Assembly (NCBI GenBank): GCA_050084985.1
Contig: JBITNC010000002.1
Span: 4,340,001 to 4,404,000 of the forward strand
DNA length: 64,000 bases
Source: Nageia nagi
Taxonomy: Eukaryota > Pinophyta
Reading direction: 5' to 3'
In this document: positions 45,545-57,689 of the stretch, piece by piece
How the letters are laid out: every line of letters starts with the position of its first letter
How positions within the stretch are numbered: the first letter of the stretch is position 1
Made by a program: the position numbers and the translations under genes
Notes under the pieces: generated by a model
Database searches by the model: none
What the model was told of the DNA's origin: nothing
Seen by the model: only the letters and a program-made list of their open reading frames with translations

Positions 45545-48500
45545 ATGGTTGAAACCTTCGTTCCTAAGCACATACTCGATGGTTCCAACTTTGGAATATG
45601 GGAACCACGTATGAAAGCCGAGTTACAAGCAAGAAAGTTATGGCAGACAGTTAGTGAAGATGCAGTTGCTCCTACCGATGAGAAGGCTCTTGAAGTATAC
45701 AACTCAAAGAATGAGTTAGCAACTTCTATGATATACCGTGCAGTTTCAGATGATGTCCTTCTCATGATTTCTTCATCAACTTCAGCAAAGGAAGCTTGGG
45801 ATAGGTTAAAGAAAATCTACCTTGGGTCCAAATTTTCAAGGAGGTTTACCATTCTACAAAAGTTGTTGCAGTATCGACAAAGTGAAGATGAAAGTGCCTC
45901 CATCTACTTAAATAAAATCATTGACCTCAGGACACAACTGGTTGGTTGTGGATGCAACTGGATCAATGATGAGTTCATGGTCTTCATCATTCTACAAAGC
46001 CTTACTACAAAGTTCAGCAACTTTGTCACAATTATGGAAACAAGGCTCGATGATGAAGAAGATGTCATCTCACTTGATAACCTTTCAAGACTTCTTCTAA
46101 AGCATGAGGAAACTTTGAACAAGAAAATGTTGAACCTTTCTCCAAAGGACCATAGCATTGCTCTAGGAGCAACCAAAACTCCTTTCAAGAAAAAGTTCAA
46201 ACATTACAAATTCAAAGACAACAAGTCCTCATCTACCTTCAGGAAGTATGACAAAAAGGGCAACAACAACAACAATCATGGCAACTACAGGCACAGGAAT
46301 GATAAAGCAGGATCAAGCAATCCAACACCTCAAGAAAAGTTTGATGGGAATTGTAACTTCTGTGGCATCTTTGGGCACAAAGAGTATGATTGTCGCAAAA
46401 AGAAATTTGCTCAAAAAGGAAAGGGAAATGTAAATGTGAGAAATTTCAATAATAAAAAGAAGAACAAGCATGCTGCTTCTGTTGCCTACTACTCAATGAC
46501 TCAAACTATTTCAAATGACTGGATTGTTGATACAGGATGCACTAATCACATGTGTTATGAAAAAGATAAGTTTGAAAACTTTCATAAGTACAAAAAGGAT
46601 GCAGTTGTGATAGGTGATAATACAGTCCTTGATGTTCATGGAATAGGAAGTGTGAAGATTCATGGAAAGGCTCTTGACAATGTCTTTTATGTGCCTAAAC
46701 TAAGGATGAATCTCATCTCCGTGATTCAAATTACAAGGAAAGGATGCTCATTTGAGTTTACCTCACACTCTTGGTGTGTTAAGAAAGGACTTGCCACTTT
46801 GATGAAAGGATCAGTAAAGAATGACCTTTATATTGTGGATCAAGTACCTTCAAAGATTTGTCTTGCTACAAATGTTTGTTCAAAAGGTAATCTTTGGCAT
46901 CAACGATTAGGACACCTTAACCACAAGAGTATTCAAGCTATGAAAACTCAAGAACTTGTGGAAGGTTTACCTAATATTTCACCCACAGTTGGTCTTTGTG
47001 AAAGGTGCATTCTAGGAAAGATGCATAGGCAAAAGTTTGAAAAAGATAAGGCAACTCGGGCTACTTGTCCTCTTCAGCTTGTGCATTCAGATTTGATGGG
47101 TCCTTTTCAGACTAAGTCACTAGGTGGAGCTTCTTATGTTCTGACCTTCATTGATGACTTCAGTAGGATGACATTTGGTTATCTACTTGAGCACAAGGAT
47201 CAAACTTTTGACAGGTTTCAAGACTTCAAGGCACTTGTTGAAAATCAAACTGATTTTAAGATCAAAATACTGAGATCTGATAATGGGGGTGAATATAATA
47301 GCAATGAGTTTAACAACTTTTGTGTTAAACACGGGATTAAGCGACAATTCACAATCCCTTACACCCCTCAGCAAAATGGATTTGCTGAAAGGAAGAATCG
47401 CACCATTATGGAAATGGCAAGATGCATGTTGGGTAACCTTCCTAGTTTCTTATGGGGCGAAGCTGTTCACACTGCTATTCACACCCTAAATAGGTGTCCT
47501 ACTAAGGCAGTTGAAGGTAAAACTCCATATAAAGCATGGACAGGAAAGAAACCTAACCTCTCACACTTCAGGGTCTTCGGTTGTGATGCATTTGCCTTCA
47601 TTACCTCAGAGAAAAGAAAGAAGCTAGATAAACGATCAGAAAAATGCATCTTTGTCGGGTATGATAATCAGCATAGAGGTTACAGGCTCTACTCTTCATC
47701 CCATAAAATAGTCTTTGTGTCTAGGGATGTTAAGTTCAATGAACTTTCTGAGGATACAACCTCTCATGCTAAAGTGTCTGATACAGATGATTCTTCACCT
47801 GCACCTAACTGGTTGGATGAGCATGTAGAGAAGTCACCACAAGAGCAAAATTCTCCCGCACAGAGAATTACAAGAAGTATGACCTTGAATAAATCTTTAT
47901 TTGCCAAAATTGATAATATGCATGAGCCATCCACCTTCAAAGAAGCTTCCAAGCAAGAGTGTTGGATGGAAGCTATGAAAGTTGAGTATGAGGCTCTCAT
48001 GAAAAATGAAACTTGGGATTTGGTTCCTTATCCCAATGAGAAAAATGTGATTGGTAATAAATGGATATACAAGGTCAAGTACAATTCTGATGGAAAAATT
48101 GAAAAATACAAGGCAAGGTTAGTAGCCAAAGGATTCGCTCAGAAATATGGTATTGATTATGAGGAAACCTTTGCTCCTGTAGCCAAGATGCCTACTGTCA
48201 GAATAATTCTTGCTCTTTCTGCAGCTCAAGGATGGAAAGCTTTTCAACTTGATGTCAAAAGTGCATTTCTCAATGGTGACTTGGATGTTGAAATATACAT
48301 GAATCAACCAGAAGGATTTATTCCAGAAGGAAAAGAGTCTCTTGTGTGTAAGCTAAAGAAGTCTTTGTATGGACTTAAGCAAGCACCTAGAGCATGGTAC
48401 AAGAAAATTTCAGGATTCTTTGCAGATATTGGTTTTTCCAAGTGCTTCTCAGATTCAGATCTATATGTACTCAATAAAGGACAAGACGTGGTCATAATTC

Positions 48501-49471
48501 TCCTTTATGTGGATGATCTTCTCATAACAGGAAATAATATTGAAATCATCCAAGAGTGCATCTCCAAACTCAAGGCAACATTTGAAATGACTGATCTAGG
48601 TCTATTGCATTACTATCTTGGGATGCAAGTATACCAACACAAAGATTGTACTTATCTTAGTCAATCTAAGTATATATCAGACATCTTGCAAAAGTTTGGA
48701 ATGGAAGAGTGCAAATATGCTGCAATACCTATTTCTCCTGGAATAGTTGTATCACTGAGCTCAGATTCTTAGTTGGCTGATGCTACAGCTTATAGACAAT
48801 TGATTGGTAGTCTTCTGTATCTGACTATCTCTCGTCCTGATATTGCTTTTGCAGTGAATCTGATGGCACGATTCATGCAAAAACCATATGTTGAACACCT
48901 CAATGCTGTTAAGCAAATCTTGAGGTATGTTGCAGGGACAAAGGATCTTGCTCTTAAGTATTCCCAAGTGCCCTCGATTGTTCTCTCAGGGTTCTCAGAT
49001 TCTGATTATGGGGGAGATAGAGATGATAGAAAATCCACCTCTGCATATGTGTTTAGCATTGGTTCAGGTGCTATCTCTTGGGCTTCCAAGAAGCAACCTA
49101 TTGTGACTCTTTCTACCACCGAATCTGAATATCGAGCCATGTCTGTTGCTGCCCAAGAAGCTATTTGGCTAAGACATCTTCTGAACGAAATTGGGTATAC
49201 GCAAAATGGCCCATATCTTATTTCTTCAGATAATCAATCGGCTATCTCTTTGGCTAAGAATCCTGTGTTCCATCAGCGAACCAAACATGTAGAAATCCAA
49301 GCTCATTTTATCAGGGAGAAGGTTCTAGATGACATCATACACTTGCAGTATTGTCCATCTACTGACAACTCCGCTGATTTGTTCACCAAGCCCCTTCCTG
49401 AAGCTCAGTTTTGCAAGCTTAGGGATTCTCTAGGGTTGGTGAAGTTGCCCTCAAGGGGGAGTGAAGTTTAA
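45545..49471 (+). CDS. copia-2 gag-pol polyprotein with a single in-frame TAG
   Basis: From ATG 45545 (MVETFVPKHILDGSNFGIW) to TAA 49471, 1,308 codons, interrupted only by TAG 48770-48772 (codon 1076), where copia-1 has CAG. Domains: UBN2-type gag (1-265), CCHC knuckle (270-283), protease DTGCTNHMC with Asp near 329, GAG-pre-integrase LWHQRLGHLNHKS, integrase DDE core (D516 in HSDLMGP, D579 in RSDNGGEY, E in NGFAERKNR), RVT_2 reverse transcriptase (YVDD 988-991) and, after the TAG, RNase H (SDSDYGGDRDD, DNQSAISLAKN). It would package and copy element RNA and integrate it into nuclear DNA. The TAG would truncate it before the last part of RT/RNase H. A start nine codons upstream (45518) precedes the possible splice acceptor and is less likely. 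Confidence 0.95.
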
Positions 49472-49529
49472 ACTTTTGTTAGTGATGACAACTTCACCTC
49501 TAAGAGGCCTTTTTTGATTGTACATTCTA

Positions 49530-49820
49530 GACCTCCGTGGTAAGTTTGCTCTGCGTGACAAACTTGTTGTACAATTGTTGTTATAGAGTGTTGATTATTT
49601 TATATACCTCAGTGGTAAGTTTGCTCTGCGTGACAAACTTGTTGTACATTTTATACCTCCGTGGTGAGTTTGCTCTGCGTGAGAAACTTATTGTACAAAT
49701 TTTTGAGCATATAATTTAATATACCTCCGTGGTAAGTTCGCTCTGCGTGATGAACTTGTTGTACATTCTATACCTCCGTGGTGAGTTTGCTCTGCGTGAG
49801 AAACTCGTTGTACAATTTTA
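49530..49820 (+). repeat. five-copy tandem hairpin repeat in copia-2 3' untranslated region
   Basis: Units starting TACCTCCGTGGTAAGTTTG-like at about 49530, 49605, 49654, 49722 and 49771, spaced 49-75 bp. Each has the AAGTTT ... AAACTT inverted arms (some with a GAGTTT or AAGTTC variant) and a TGTACA palindrome nearby. Copia-1 has two units at the same place. Confidence 0.88.
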
Positions 49821-50293
49821 TGCTCTATTTTTAAAATCAACACATGTCTATATACAACAGGTGACTATGAGTAATGGCTTGGCATCTCCGTGATGGCTTA
49901 TAGTGCACCATTGATCAGTTATTTATAAGATGGCATTATTTGATTCTCTTATTTGAATATATGATGCATCTAACTGATTTTGTTCATGAGTTGCTTGTAG
50001 CATGCAGGATCTTCTTTAGAAATGCAGGTTACTCACCTTGTGAAAGCAAGCTCATGGAGACTCACATGTCAGCTTAAAGTTGATCGACTACTATGTACAG
50101 TGATACCAGTTGTGGTTAATGATTGTATTGTAAACCATTTTTGTCAAATGGTAATGTAGTGAGTCTCATACTAGTTCTCAAAAAGATTCTCAAAAATATG
50201 TAAAAGTTCTCATCTCCACTTGTATCTCTATGGAGGAGAACTCTCTCTTACTCTCTCTCTTCTCTCTTCTACGCTCTATCCCAATATTGCATT

Positions 50294-50303
50294 AAGGGGG
50301 GAG
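50294..50303 (+). other. copia-2 polypurine tract
   Basis: AAGGGGGGAG immediately before the 3' LTR at 50304, one G longer than in copia-1. Confidence 0.92.
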
Positions 50304-50801
50304 TGTTAGAATTTGTAATGAAATATTGTGAATATCTAAACTCCTTGTAAATTCAATTAATCACTTAAAGGTATGTAGATACCTTAAGTGATTAATAGAA
50401 TTCTTTAATATGTAGACTTTGACTTTACCAAAGGAGTTAGTTGGTAGGTTGAAGTTTGGTGGTACATTTAATGTAACCCTAACCTTACCCTTGGGTTAAA
50501 GGAAGGTTAGGGAGGTGCTCTCAACCTATAAATAGAGGGCCTCTCCTCATGTAAACATATCTAAGTTTTGAGTAAGATTACTCTACTTGGTTGTGTAGGA
50601 GAGAGCTAGAGAATAGTTGTAAGAGAGACATAGATTTGAGAATAAGAGAACTAGTTGTGGATGTACTCCCAAGGAGGGAGGAACCACATTATATTGGTGT
50701 CATTTTGTGTGAATGATGTTCTTAGAATTATAGAAGTGTACACTTGAGTTTCCTAGTCTAAGGTCCTAGAGGATTTGTTTAGATCTAGTTCAAATCCTTC
50801 A
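50304..50801 (+). repeat. copia-2 3' LTR
   Basis: 498 bp copy of 42038-42535, one base different by eye. The TSD CTAGG follows at 50802-50806. Confidence 0.97.
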
Positions 50802-50816
50802 CTAGGTGTGTGAGAA

Positions 50817-51502
50817 TGTTAGGTTCACCAAATGTATACCCTAAATAATGCATTGGTGTAATTAATTCAAGAAATTAACACATGCAATAATTGGTCTATT
50901 AATTAGTTGACATAAAGCGGGAATATGAAAATAGATGATTAAGCATACATGTTCATTTCGTTAACATGAATATTCAATAATCAAGGAGAGGCACAAGCAA
51001 TATCATACACACTAGTATGGCATTGATGTTTTGGTAACAATATGCTTTTGATCTTATGTTAATGATCAAATTAAAGATGCGATGAAAGATGAAATGATAA
51101 ATGAACGAATGATTTATCAATATAACAAAAGTATGATAATCTTTGAGATAAGAGATTTTCTTATTACAGATAAGAAGACCTTGCAAAGGTTTGCTTTATG
51201 AATGATGTTTGAGTCCTTGATTCTCTATCCGATCTTTAGTTGATATAAGCCTTGGGTCTTCTGTAATCTGCCCCTTGTATAGTTTCCTCTTGATGATAAT
51301 CCCATCCTCTATCTTTGTATGTCTTTAATGCCTTTATATAGGGATGCTTCTATTATAGGATTTGACCCCTTGTATAATCCACAAGGGTAAAATATATGGC
51401 CTACACCTCTTTTATACATTCTAAATCCCTTTTTAAATAATACATTGTTAAGGGATTAAAATGATTTATTATATACATAAGGTGCATTTTGAGGCATATA
51501 CA
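50817..51502 (-). repeat. 5' LTR of Tat-like element
   Basis: 686 bp partner of 33405-34097, with minus-strand TATATAAA at 51333-51340 and the same inverted repeat near 51363. On the interior side only ten bases (50807-50816) separate it from the copia-2 TSD. The primer site was not recognised. Confidence 0.88.
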
Positions 51503-51839
51503 CTAACACTGACAAACTCAACTCTCAAAATTAAAGATCAAACTCCCCAAGAATCCTAGCACTGGCACTTAACTTAGCATTAGCACTACTAGGTTAGTGT
51601 ATTTTTTGAGAAAAGACTCGAGCCATGGTCAAGTAACTAATCATCATGTCATCATACTTGGATCAACTATACAAGAGAAAATGAATATTCTAAATACATC
51701 TAATCACATTAAAAACATATCTAAGATGAAGAAGATATCAAATACTATTTTTTTCCACAGTCTTGATACCCCATTCCTCATAAGATATAGCATTGATGCC
51801 TCATGCAATGTTAGTGCTCAACCCAACATTAGCAATAGT

Positions 51840-53065
51840 CTTTTGCAAGCTAACTGCATTTTGATATATCATTTTAATTTATCAACCTATGGTCTAAAAG
51901 TTTAACAAGGTATCTTGCATTATATGTGCAAATGCCCTAAAAAACTAATCTTACTCTACTTTTACAGAAGAGAAATGGAAAGCAGTAAAATATAAAAAAC
52001 AAAATCACACCACACCAACATAAATGAAATTGCATGAAAGAAAAGCATACCACACCAAATAGAAATGAAATCACACCACACTAACAATGAGATCTCACCA
52101 CAAATCACAATAATGAAAAATAAACAAAGAACAATTCCACCTTGCTAAGAGGAAATCTATCTTAGTTGATGTGTAACTATTTCTATTCCAATTCTATTTC
52201 CTAGTTATAACAAAATTATCTTCATACAAAACACACACTTAACTTTATTACAATTGAAATACATATGTATAACACAATTTTCTTGATTTTGAATGAATTG
52301 GGATGCCACCAAATGCTTAATTCCATCCTTAATTGAATATTGATTCGTCCATTTCTAATGAAAACCAAAACTGACCACATGTGCAATTATTCTATTAAAT
52401 ATTGTATTGTGATCAAATTTACATGAATTTCTATTTTCTAGTCATTATATATTTTTTATAAAAATCCACTTTTGTCACTTGATTCAATGTTGGAAAGATT
52501 ATTTCATGCCCTTTCCAATGGTATATCACATGGCTACCTTTGATAAATGCAAGCATCTCATTTCATCTCTACAAGAACATGCTTTGTCACTTTCTACTAA
52601 CTACAAATAATAATTTCTCAATTTTGTTTAAAAAAATTGAAAAATCAACTTTTGGTCATTATAACTTCTTCTGCACTCATTTATTTTCTATGTTTAGTAT
52701 ACATTATAAATTAATTTCTAATATTTTCCAATTGTATACTATATGCCTATTTTGGATAAGTATAGGTACTTTGTTTGAGCTCTAAAAAAAACATAATTAA
52801 TCACTTTCCTACAATTTGGATCTACAAGCAGTTGCAAGTGCTTGGTTGGATAGATTAGTGGTCAGATTCTGCAAGTGATTCTAAGAGGTTGATTGAATAC
52901 TACTTATAAGAAGTTGGCTAGACATGAATACACGAGCTATAAAGTAAGGTTGAAACTTGTTGCATGCACTAGGTTGGTTGTGAGCAACTGTAAGTGGCTA
53001 GAAGCAAATGAATCAAAGCAAGCTGACTATTATATTGATCTTCAATGTACTGACTATAAAATAAA
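51840..53065. repeat. direct repeat, left copy (~1.2 kb)
   Basis: Shared with 55395-56725 in the same order: CTTACTCTACTTTT, CACACCAACATAAATGAAAT, TTATAACAAAATT(A/G)TCTTC, GCCACCAAAT, and a GGTTGATTGAATACTACTT-like block. Similarity is moderate with indels, so the pair is old. No TG...CA edges or coding could be fixed, so LTR identity is not established. Confidence 0.6.
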
Positions 53066-55394
53066 AATTATAGGGTAGATACTATATAATGAGAGAATAA
53101 TAATGACAAACTTATTAAATATCATGCAAGAGGAAATAATGAAGCTTTGAAATATAGGGAAAAAGAAGAAAATTAAAATACACCTTAATTATTTGTGAGA
53201 GTTGCACTCAAATTGCAACAATGGATGAAGATGATCATCATGGAAAAAATTGCAACAAAGCAACAATAATGATATTTGACCTTAATATCATTCCTATAGC
53301 ATCCAATTGAACTCAATATTGATGTGGCAACTTTATTCCTTCTTTATGGTTAACACAAGATTACTCATTCAGATAAGATGTTCTTACATCAAACATCCAA
53401 GTAAAAATTAAAACACATAGAGACATGTGTTGTTTATCAGGTATGATCTAATATCGACATTTTCACTCATGGTTGTATCATTTATTTGCATTATAATGAG
53501 TGAACTCTCACTGACTATTCAAGTAGCCATTAAGAAACTTTTATTAAAGTCTAGGTTATGAAGACATGTTTGTAAAACTATTTTTCACTCACTAGATGAA
53601 TCCAAATAATGCATAATACTATTTCAAATATCCTTTTCTTTCTCTTCACTCACCATAATTATGAAAATAGCTTGAGTCTTGTTGTCCTCTATTCATGCTT
53701 CATCAGTAGCATGAGGCTTGCTAATCATTTTTTTAGATTAATGAGATGTGAAGAAAACATTCTATCTCATCAAGATGGTTTATTCAATTGGTGCAAATCA
53801 AATAATAAAATGGATGAGAGATTATGAAAAAAAAACTATGGAGGATATGAATAGGAAATATTGGTAAACATTGAAAAATATGGATGGCGGATGTTGGTGA
53901 CCTATGAAGACTATGGTTTTAAATTGTTGTTGTATGATAAGGAAGAAGACATTATTGTTTATGAAAAAATGGAATGATTATGTGATTGGTGTTGATGCTT
54001 TTATGATGTACTTTTGTGATTGGTTGTAAGACTATTATGGATGATGGGAGGATAGGATAAAACCCACTTGAAGGCACTTATGAGTTGAGAAAATTGTGCG
54101 TATCTCATACATCCCTATTGAATGTACAATTGATACAATTGTTCCTTTTGTGATGCTAAAAGGATGTTGAATGTATTTTCTCCTCCATTGTTCAAAATAA
54201 ATTTATATAGAAGCTTTACTATTATTCCATCACAAGCAACACAAGATATGTGTTTTAGTATCAAGTATGCTTCAAACAAAATTATCTTCATAAAGTTTAG
54301 CAGTTAAGTAACATCAAATCCATGTCAACTACAATAAATCTTAAGAAGTAACCAAAAATAATAATTTCCCTTAATGATATCAAAATATGCAACAACACTT
54401 TCTTTCCAATTCCTAGAAGTAATTTCTCTTCAACATAAGCAATGACAATAACATGAAGACCAAAAATAACAAATACTCATAACTAGGTCATCACCAAATG
54501 TAGAAAAGCACTCGAATTTTAGATAAAATAAGTATCATTGGATTCTTCTTGGAAAGTTGTTCTAAATAAATCAAATTTCATTAAAAATGGATGACTGAAA
54601 CTAATTTTGTAACTTCTCAAAGTTGCCCAAATGTTGTTTTTATCCAATTTTTTATGCAAATGATTGAAAATTTAAAAACATCATAACTTTTGTTCCATTC
54701 ATCATTTTGCATTGAAATTTGGTCTGTAGATAAATTACTTTGTATAGAATTTATGTTTTAACTCTAGACAATATTTATAAAATTAAGCAAGATTATTTCA
54801 ATCTGCCTAATTTTCTAACAAAAACTACTAAAAACTTAAAGGTTGCATAACTTTTGATTTACCTTTTTTTTTATGAAATTTAATTTTTTGGATATCCTTT
54901 TTCATCTAGAATTCACCTTAAAATATTTATCGAATTTTAGGCATGTTTTGAAAATATCAATTTTTAGACCTACTACTGATGCATCGTTGAGTTTGGTCTG
55001 TAATTGATTGCTTCTCATTTCAATTTATATAAATTTACATCTTGGATGAGTAATGAGGGAAATCGATAAAATTCATTAGCATATTCCTTTTTCTATGGTG
55101 TCCACTTTTTTTCAAATATGCAACTACAACCTTTATTCTTTTTAAAAATAGAGATAAAAAATGGAACTACCTATTTGCAGACATGATCAACAACTTGGTG
55201 TCTATTTAGATATACCCTACAAAATAAGAGGATTATTTTATTTTCTTTTTTTGCACCAAATCTTAGGAAAACAATCCTTTATTATCATTTTCTTAACATG
55301 TTTATTCTTTTTATGCCAGAATCAAATAGAGGTTTAGACATACACCAACTCCTTAGATCATTTTTGATACATTTCCTAGTAATGATGTCAAAAA
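53066..55394. other. AT-rich spacer between the two direct repeats
   Basis: No gene recognised. It contains one diverged copy of the ~192 bp unit at about 53438-53610 (TATGATCTAAT ... GAGTGAACTCTCACT ... GTAGCCATTAAG). Around 54640-54990 short poly-A and poly-T runs occur. Confidence 0.45.
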
Positions 55395-56725
55395 TGACTA
55401 TATTTTGATATGTGATTTTAATTTTTCAACTGAAAATATGAAATTTTAATAAGGTTTCTTACACTATATGTGTAATTTCCTTGAGAAACTAGTCTTACTC
55501 TACTTTTGTAGAAGAGATTTGGAAAGTAGAAAAATAGCATAAAGGGAATATCAACACACCAACATAAATGAAATTGCATGAAAGGAAATAGCACCACACC
55601 AAACAAAAATGAAATCACACCATACTAACAATGAAATCTCATTAGAAATCACAACAATAAAAAATAAATAAAAAATTCAACTCAAATTAATGCACATAAA
55701 ACATAGAATTCCATTACTGAAATGAAAGACTTACAATTGCAAGGTTGCCTTGCTTCTTCACCTTCTAGCTCCTACAATACATAATCCATCATATATCCTT
55801 TTCCTTAATTCTTATATAGTCATAGGGAGGAATCTTTACATAATAACAAAACTACTTTTATTCCAATTTTGTTTCATAGTTATAACAAAATTGTCTTCAT
55901 ACAAAACACACCCTTAACTTTATTACAATTAGAATCCACGTGTAACTTATTTTTCTTGATGTTGAATGAGTTAGAATGCCACCAAATACTTAATTCCATC
56001 CTTTATTGATTGTTGATTCATCCATTGTTGATGAAAATCAAAATTGGCCACATGCAATTATTTTGTTGAATATTGCATATTGTTCAAATCTAAATGAACT
56101 ACCATTTTATAGTCATTATATATTTTTATGTACAAATCCACTTCTTTCATTTGATGCACTGTTAAAAATATTGTTTCATGCCCTTTCCAATAGTGTATTA
56201 TGCGCCTACTTTTTACAAATGCAAATGTCTCATTTCATCTTTGCAAAAACATGTTTTGTTACTTTTTGCTAATGATAAATGATCATTTCCAGTTTTATCT
56301 AAAAATACTAAATAAGCAACTTTTGTTAATTATAAATTATTTTGCACTCATGTATTTTCTATATTTGGTATACCATTGTAAAGTACTTTCCAATATTTTT
56401 ATAATGGTATACTATATGTCTATTTTGGATAAGTATAGGTCCTTTTTTTGAGCTCTAGAAAAACATAATTGATCATTTTTCTATAGTTTGGTTTTGCAAG
56501 CAATTGTAAGAGCTTGGTTTGATGGATCAATGATCATATTATACAAGTGATTATAAGAAATATGTTGAATAGTATTTATGGATGGTTTTTTAGGCATGAA
56601 TACACATGCTAGAAAGTAAGGCTACAACTCGTTGTGTGCACTATACTAGTTGGGAGAAAATGCAAGCAGTTTCAAGAAGATGACTCAAAGAAAAGCTGAC
56701 TGTAATACTTATCTTCAACTTATTA
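55395..56725. repeat. direct repeat, right copy (~1.3 kb)
   Basis: Second copy of 51840-53065, offset by about 3.56 kb. It has about 130 bp extra near 55690-55830 (GCCTTGCTTCTTCACC...), a region the left copy lacks. Confidence 0.6.
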
Positions 56726-57689
56726 TCTGTATGTAGTTACGAGTAAAGGTCTTCAAGTGGCTAACTATATTTGGCTGCAAGCAGTTGCATGAAATTATCT
56801 ATAACTTATTATCTTCATTAGAAACATTTAAGAGCATAACTTCTTCCAAATGCATCAAAATTATATTCTAATTTCTTATATTTTCTATAATATTCATCAG
56901 TTAATCAATATTCTAACTATACATAATAAATACTAAATTTTCCATGAAGATATGGATGAAATATGAAATGATTAAGTATGATAAATGCAAATAGGTGGAA
57001 ATAATGGATGTAAAAATGGACATTATATGGAATCATTACAAGAAATGTACACTAGAGTTCAAAGGATCACACCAATCATCTAAGCATATAAATCCTCTGG
57101 CTTATCTCCAATCATAGATAATCGATCTCCAAATCAACCTTCATCTTTATTTTAGAAGTTGAAAATACGTTAAATTAAGGAATGTTATAAACTAAAACAT
57201 CAAGGATATCTTTCTTATTGACAATTATTAGAATATTGTTCTATCATAATGATAAGTAAGGTTTCAAGTTCTATCTATGTTTTTATGATCAAATATCAAT
57301 GATAGAGTTTTTATCATTAACAAGTCTTTTTTATCAATGCAAAATCTATAAATAGTGAAAGTTCCTATGCAAAGGAAATTTTAATACCCCTCCTCTAAAA
57401 TTGACCTGTAAAATCCTTGCGAATATACTAGAAACTTGATCAAAAATGATGGTGAAATTATGAAAAACTATGTAAGCCAATAGGAAACTTTTACATAGAT
57501 TTTGAAAAATGATGTAAAAATCTGGCAAAATTTTTACAAACTATTAGGCATAAAATTTGTTGTATTATAGAACTTGTTCGTAAAGGTATTTTTATTTTAC
57601 TTGGACCCACCTTGACATATTATTGTAGAGGGATATTACATGATTTATGTATATCAATATTACATATGTAATCCTTTCCTAAAACAAAT
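56726..57689. other. AT-rich intergenic DNA
   Basis: No gene, RNA or element recognised in either strand. Confidence 0.5.

Larger units (their letters stand above)
42038..50801 (+). mobile_element. copia-2: nearly intact young Ty1/copia element
   Basis: An 8,764 bp element, same family as copia-1, with two 498 bp LTRs that differ at a single position by eye (C versus A; 42356 against 50622). It has a CTAGG target-site duplication (42033-42037 and 50802-50806), a TGGTATCAAAGC primer site at 42538 and an AAGGGGGGAG polypurine tract. The polyprotein has only one in-frame stop. It is inserted in the Tat-like element just inside that element's 5' LTR. It is very recent and may be one change away from full coding capacity. 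Confidence 0.97.
33405..51502 (-). mobile_element. Tat-like Ty3/gypsy element (minus strand), host of copia-2
   Basis: Paired LTRs at 33405-34097 and 50817-51502, with a polypurine tract at 34098-34110, a gag on the minus strand at 39925-41896, an opposite-strand PMD region, and a ~192 bp tandem array. Removing copia-2 and one TSD copy (8,769 bp) leaves about 9.3 kb. No protease, RT or integrase motif could be found, so this looks non-autonomous. No target-site duplication was found: left flank TAAAG, right flank CTAAC. Orientation is fixed by the gag, the purine tract, and TATATAAA on the minus strand of both LTRs. Confidence 0.75.

Noticed and set aside
45526-48495. Several minus-strand frames across the copia polyprotein
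   Set aside because: They are shadows of the plus-strand polyprotein with no matching motifs.
33405-51502. A 5 bp TSD for the Tat-like element
   Set aside because: Flanks are TAAAG and CTAAC, which share only two positions. No TSD can be claimed, so the insertion has no independent footprint.
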